Positions 33,556-36,219 of a stretch of 36,219 nucleotides of DNA are shown in pieces. The stretch's first letter is position 1; each line of letters begins with the position of its first letter. The DNA is from Pseudomonas sp. GD03858 (GTDB lineage Bacteria > Pseudomonadota > Gammaproteobacteria > Pseudomonadales > Pseudomonadaceae). The stretch covers positions 1 to 36,219 of the forward strand of contig NZ_JAOCDM010000047.1 of NCBI RefSeq assembly GCF_029840925.1, given 5' to 3'. The notes under the pieces were generated by a model that was not told the DNA's origin, made no database searches, and worked only from the letters and a program-made list of their open reading frames with translations. Position numbers and translations under genes: made by a program.

Positions 33556-34341
33556 TCAGAACGCCGGCAGTACCGCACCGCTGTATTTCTTCTCGATGAA
33601 CGCCTTCACTTCTGGACTGGTCAGCGCCTTGGCCAGCTTCTGGATGGCCTCGCTGTCCTTGTTGTCCGGACGGGCGACCAGGAAGTTCACGTACGGCGAG
33701 TCGCTGCCCTCGATCACCAGGGCGTCCTTGGCCGGGTTCAGGCCGGCTTCCAAGGCGTAGTTGGTGTTGATCATGTCCAGGTCGACCTGATCCAGCACGC
33801 GCGGCAGCATGGCCGATTCCAGCTCGCGGAACTTGAGCTTCTTCGGGTTCTCGGCGATGTCCTTCGGCGTGGCCAGGGCGTTCTTCGGATCCTTCAGGGT
33901 GATCAGCCCAGCCTTCTGCAGCAGGAGCAGGGCGCGGCCGCTGTTGCTGCCTTCGTTGGGGATGGCGACGGTGGCACCCTCCTTCAGCTCGGCCAGGCTC
34001 TTGACCTTCTTCGAGTAGCCACCGAACGGCTCGACGTGCACGCCAATCACGGTTTCCAGGTGAGTGCCCTTGCCTTCGTTGAAGTTCTTCAGGTATGGCA
34101 GGGTCTGGAAGTAGTTGGCGTCCAGGCGTTTCTGGTCGACCTGCACGTTGGGCTGGACGTAGTCGGTGAAGACCTTGATCTCAAGATCCACGCCTTCCTT
34201 GGCCAGGGTCGGCTTGATCAGTTCGAGGATTTCCGCATGCGGCACGGGCGTGGCGGCCACCACCAGTTTCTCGGCGGCATTGGCCAGGCCAGTGAACGAC
34301 AGGGCGGCGGCCAGGGCGGTGGTCAGCAGGGTCTTTTTCAT
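33556..34341 (-). CDS. metQ: MetQ/NlpA-family methionine-binding protein
   Basis: A 261-residue binding protein for methionine uptake through a MetN-MetI ABC importer. Family blocks are VVAATPVPHAEILELIKP near the N-terminus, VFTDYVQPNVQVDQKRLDANYFQT, GVHVEPFGGYSKK and VAIPNEGSNSGRALLLL, with LDMINTNYALEAGLNP near residue 190. The signal peptide (MKKTLLTTALAAALSFTGLANA) lacks a lipobox, so it should be a soluble periplasmic protein, unlike many lipoprotein MetQ. No metN or metI is adjacent, so this is an orphan binding protein that would have to use a transporter encoded elsewhere. Ligands other than L-methionine (D-Met or its derivatives) are possible. Confidence 0.9.
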   Translation of the reverse strand: MKKTLLTTALAAALSFTGLANAAEKLVVAATPVPHAEILELIKPTLAKEGVDLEIKVFTDYVQPNVQVDQKRLDANYFQTLPYLKNFNEGKGTHLETVIGVHVEPFGGYSKKVKSLAELKEGATVAIPNEGSNSGRALLLLQKAGLITLKDPKNALATPKDIAENPKKLKFRELESAMLPRVLDQVDLDMINTNYALEAGLNPAKDALVIEGSDSPYVNFLVARPDNKDSEAIQKLAKALTSPEVKAFIEKKYSGAVLPAF

Positions 34342-34431
34342 GGTGATCCTTGTTCTGGAGCTGGGCCATCGCAGATGGCGAGTCGGGTGCCCATCCGTTC
34401 GGGGGGCGTGAGCGGACGATACCGAGATTTT

Positions 34432-34470
34432 TTATTCCGTAACAATATCTTTTGATTAGCTGCTTATTCC
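34432..34470 (-). promoter_or_regulatory. Repeated GGAATAA sites upstream of metQ
   Basis: On the minus strand GGAATAA occurs twice (34464-34470 and 34432-34438), 32 bases apart, about three helical turns. The first is extended to GGAATAAGCAGCTA (34457-34470), nearly the same as a site at 36176-36189. This spacing suits cooperative binding by an activator. A CysB-type regulator is one possibility given the methionine link, but this is inference. Confidence 0.45.
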
Positions 34471-34520
34471 AAAAACAAATCGCCACCACGGACTTTGCTT
34501 ATGAGTGGCTGCGTGCCCCT

Positions 34521-35468
34521 CTACGGTGCGGATTTGCCCAGTTGCCCCAAGGCCGCGCTCAGCAGTTGACGCAGTTCAGCCAAGGTACCCGGCTCCCGGC
34601 TGCCGCCCAGTTGCGCAAGTTGGCGGGCCAGGCTGGCCAGGGGGGCGGTATCCGGAAGGTCGAGGTGCGCGGGGAGGATTTCCGCGCCGTCGCTGACCAG
34701 CAGGGCGAAATGGATGACGTTCTCCAGCTCACGCGTGTTGCCCGGCCAGGCATGAGCCTCCAGCGCCTGCTGGGCCGCCTCGCTGATGAGCGGCACCGGC
34801 CGATCCAGGCGCACGCTGTAGATGCCGACGAAGTACTCGGCCAACGGCAGGATATCGCCGATCCGGTCGCGCAGTGCCGGCAATTCGAGTTCGCCCTCGT
34901 GCAGGTAGTGATAGAGCCGCTCGTTGAAGCGCCCGGCGCGCACCGCCTGGGCCAGATCGATACTGGAGGCGGCCACCAGCCGCACATCGACCGCCTGCGG
35001 CTGCGTGGCACCGACCCGGGTCACCTCGCGATTTTCCAGGGCGGCCAGCAGCTTGCCCTGGATCGCCAGGGGCAGGTCGGCGATCTCGTCGAGATACAGC
35101 GTGCCGCCGTTGGCCGAGCCGAACCAGCCGGCCCGGCTGCTGGCGGTACCGCCCTGGGTACCGGCGCTGTAGCCGAACAGTTCGGCGTCGGCATAGGTCG
35201 GGCTGATGGCCGCGCAGTTGACCGAGACGAACAGCCCGGCACGATCACTGGCGCGGTGGATCTGCCGGGCCAGCAGTTCCTTGCCGGTTCCGGTCTCGCC
35301 ACGGATCAGCACCGGCAGGGGTTGCGGCGCCAGGCGCTCGAGGTCCAGGCGCAGTGCCTGGGAGCGAGGGTCGACGAACACCAGCGCCTTGGCGCGGATG
35401 CTCAGCGGGCTCTTGTCCAGTTCGGGGAAGGTCAGCAGGGGCTGGCCGAAAGGCGCGTGTAAGGTCAT
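34521..35468 (-). CDS. AAA+ enhancer-binding protein homologue, degenerate GAFTGA
   Basis: This 315-residue protein matches the central domain of sigma-54 activators: Walker A GETGTGKE (57-64), ELFGY, Walker B TLYLDEIADLP (123-133), LPALRDRIGDILPLAEYF and sensor II WPGNTRELENVIHFALL (241-257). However, the sigma-54-contacting GAFTGA loop reads GTQGGT (103-108), without Phe-Thr, and the region that holds the two trans-acting arginines in PspF (FRADLLDRL) reads FNERLYHYL, with Asn182 and Tyr188 in their place. There is no N-terminal sensor and no clear Fis-type helix-turn-helix at the end (ELRQLLSAALGQLGKSAP). It may act without sigma-54, or as an antagonist. It is upstream of metQ (179-base gap) and downstream of the hydrolase. 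GGGAG precedes the ATG. Confidence 0.85.
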   Translation of the reverse strand: MTLHAPFGQPLLTFPELDKSPLSIRAKALVFVDPRSQALRLDLERLAPQPLPVLIRGETGTGKELLARQIHRASDRAGLFVSVNCAAISPTYADAELFGYSAGTQGGTASSRAGWFGSANGGTLYLDEIADLPLAIQGKLLAALENREVTRVGATQPQAVDVRLVAASSIDLAQAVRAGRFNERLYHYLHEGELELPALRDRIGDILPLAEYFVGIYSVRLDRPVPLISEAAQQALEAHAWPGNTRELENVIHFALLVSDGAEILPAHLDLPDTAPLASLARQLAQLGGSREPGTLAELRQLLSAALGQLGKSAP

Positions 35469-35530
35469 GGCAGACTCCCGCCCCGACCGCGCGCGGCCGG
35501 GGATTCAGCGTGTTCGATAGGAAACCGGTA

Positions 35531-36112
35531 TCAGGCGCGGCGCAAGGCGCGCTGATCGACACGAGCCTGCAGCCGGTACAGGTAGGCGAAACCCTGCTCC
35601 CAGCGCTCGTGACCGGACTTGACGTTGATGTGACCGGCATCGGCCAGCAGCCCCGCTTCCGCGCCCCAGGCCCGCGCCAGATACAGCGCGCGCGGCACGC
35701 TCACCGCCGGATCGCTGTCGGAGCTGACCACCTGGCTGGGAAACGGCAGCGCCTGCGACGGGATCGGCGCAAAGTTGCGCAGGGCCGGCGCGCAGGTCGG
35801 ACGCTCGACATCCGCCGGCGCCACCAGCAGCGCGCCGCGTACCCGGCGCAGCAGGCTCGGGCTGGCCTGGGCGGCCCAGTGGGCAACGGTGATGCAGCCC
35901 AGGCTGTGGGCGATGAGAATCACCGGCGAGCGTTCGGCGGCGATCGCCTGTTCCAGCGCCTGCACCCAATCGCGCCGTTGCGGGGTCAGCCAGTCGCGCT
36001 GCTCGACCCGGGCGCTGTTGGGCAGGCTGCGCTGCCAGTGACTCTGCCAGTGGTTGTCTGGCGATCCTTGCCAGCCCGGCACAATCAGGTAGCGAATCGA
36101 CTCGTTGCGCAT
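35531..36112 (-). CDS. RBBP9/YdeN-type serine hydrolase
   Basis: This 193-residue alpha/beta hydrolase starts at ATG 36112 (MRNESIRYLIVPGWQGSPDNHW) with GGAGG about ten bases upstream; the frame extends further but lacks support. The catalytic triad is visible: nucleophile Ser in AHSLGC, Asp in SSDSDP and His in AGHINVKSGHERWE. VPGWQGSPDNHWQSHWQ is the typical opening of the Ser_hydrolase (PF06821) family. It has no signal peptide and should be cytoplasmic. Substrate unknown. It is transcribed toward the AAA+ gene with a 62-base gap and possibly shares its transcript. Confidence 0.88.
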   Translation of the reverse strand: MRNESIRYLIVPGWQGSPDNHWQSHWQRSLPNSARVEQRDWLTPQRRDWVQALEQAIAAERSPVILIAHSLGCITVAHWAAQASPSLLRRVRGALLVAPADVERPTCAPALRNFAPIPSQALPFPSQVVSSDSDPAVSVPRALYLARAWGAEAGLLADAGHINVKSGHERWEQGFAYLYRLQARVDQRALRRA

Positions 36113-36175
36113 GGGGACGCCTCCGGAAGTTTGCGTGCTTGGGTGCAAGTATAGGGAGGGGGTTATATCAGTAAA

Positions 36176-36189
36176 GGAATAAGAAGCTA
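36176..36189 (+). promoter_or_regulatory. GGAATAAGAAGCTA motif at the right edge
   Basis: This 14-base element matches GGAATAAGCAGCTA upstream of metQ (34457-34470, minus strand) at 13 of 14 positions. It lies 64 bases upstream of the hydrolase start and is oriented away from the hydrolase, so it may serve a divergent gene outside the window. GTTAATAAC follows at 36193-36201. Confidence 0.45.
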
Positions 36190-36219
36190 TTTGTTAATAA
36201 CCATAAACACATCAAAGCA

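Noticed and set aside
34342..34520. Sigma-54 (-24/-12) promoter before metQ
   Set aside because: I looked for TGGCAC-N5-TTGC on the minus strand because of the adjacent AAA+ gene and saw no acceptable match.
35478..35502. GC-rich inverted repeat before the AAA+ gene as a terminator
   Set aside because: CCCCGACC/GGCCGGGG can pair, but no T run follows on either strand and it lies close to the ribosome-binding site of the AAA+ gene.
1..36219. tRNA or rRNA genes
   Set aside because: No cloverleaf-like sequence with GTTCRAN-type T-loop and matching arms, and no rRNA-like stretch, was noticed by eye; a scan with a dedicated program was not possible.

Overview
The window looks like a chromosomal segment of a Pseudomonas, most likely of the P. 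putida group. The grounds are high GC with strong GC3 bias, an OprD-type porin, tandem DUF2388 genes (a family I know mainly from Pseudomonas), P. putida-like REP palindromes (21079-21100 and the 290-bp inverted repeat at 25043-25332), and the typical mix of LysR, MATE, chemoreceptor and ABC genes. The species call is inference from recognised families, not from a search.

Region 1 (1-14866, plus strand) is the right part of a type VI secretion (T6SS) operon: hcp, a Tae4-type peptidoglycan amidase effector with a lipoprotein immunity candidate, tssE-tssF-tssG-tssH(clpV), vgrG, an EagR-type DcrB/DUF1795 chaperone, a 1437-residue prePAAR-PAAR-Rhs effector with an ADP-ribosyltransferase-like C-terminal tip, and two small cargo genes that are immunity candidates. 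Most adjacent genes overlap by 4-8 bases, so translation is probably coupled. tssB/tssC and the membrane-complex genes are not here; a TAA at bases 1-3 may be the stop of the preceding gene. Composition changes abruptly inside rhs near 10,660-10,700, next to an 8-G tract, and the cargo end ends in gene debris (14867-15324).

Region 2 (15325-21235) holds an FMN-binding glutamate synthase-family protein with two N-terminal membrane segments, then a divergent pair: an OprD porin (minus) and a TonB-dependent siderophore receptor (plus), separated by about 540 bp of AT-richer regulatory DNA. A REP cluster separates the receptor from the next, convergent gene.

Region 3 (21236-25399, mostly minus) is an envelope locus of unknown function: three tandem secreted DUF2388 proteins followed by, and overlapping, a DUF4105 protein with an HELTH zinc-protease motif. 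Upstream lie a DUF1127 gene and a cluster of GGTACAGTT-type motifs that resemble MocR/GntR operators although no such regulator is encoded here. A 290-bp near-palindrome lies at the right edge.

Region 4 (25400-30040) is a MATE efflux pump divergent from a GcvA-type LysR regulator with a perfect 19-bp palindrome between them, then a Cache-domain chemoreceptor with a near-consensus flagellar sigma-28 promoter.

Region 5 (30052-36219, mostly minus) is nutrient uptake: a complete polar amino-acid ABC transporter operon (two permeases, ATPase, lipoprotein binding protein), a structured leader with a 27-codon ORF on the opposite strand, an orphan MetQ/NlpA methionine-binding protein, an unusual AAA+ enhancer-binding-protein homologue with degenerate GAFTGA loop and missing arginine fingers, and an RBBP9/YdeN-type serine hydrolase. 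A shared motif GGAATAAG(C/A)AGCTA upstream of metQ and at the right edge suggests co-regulation, possibly in sulfur metabolism.
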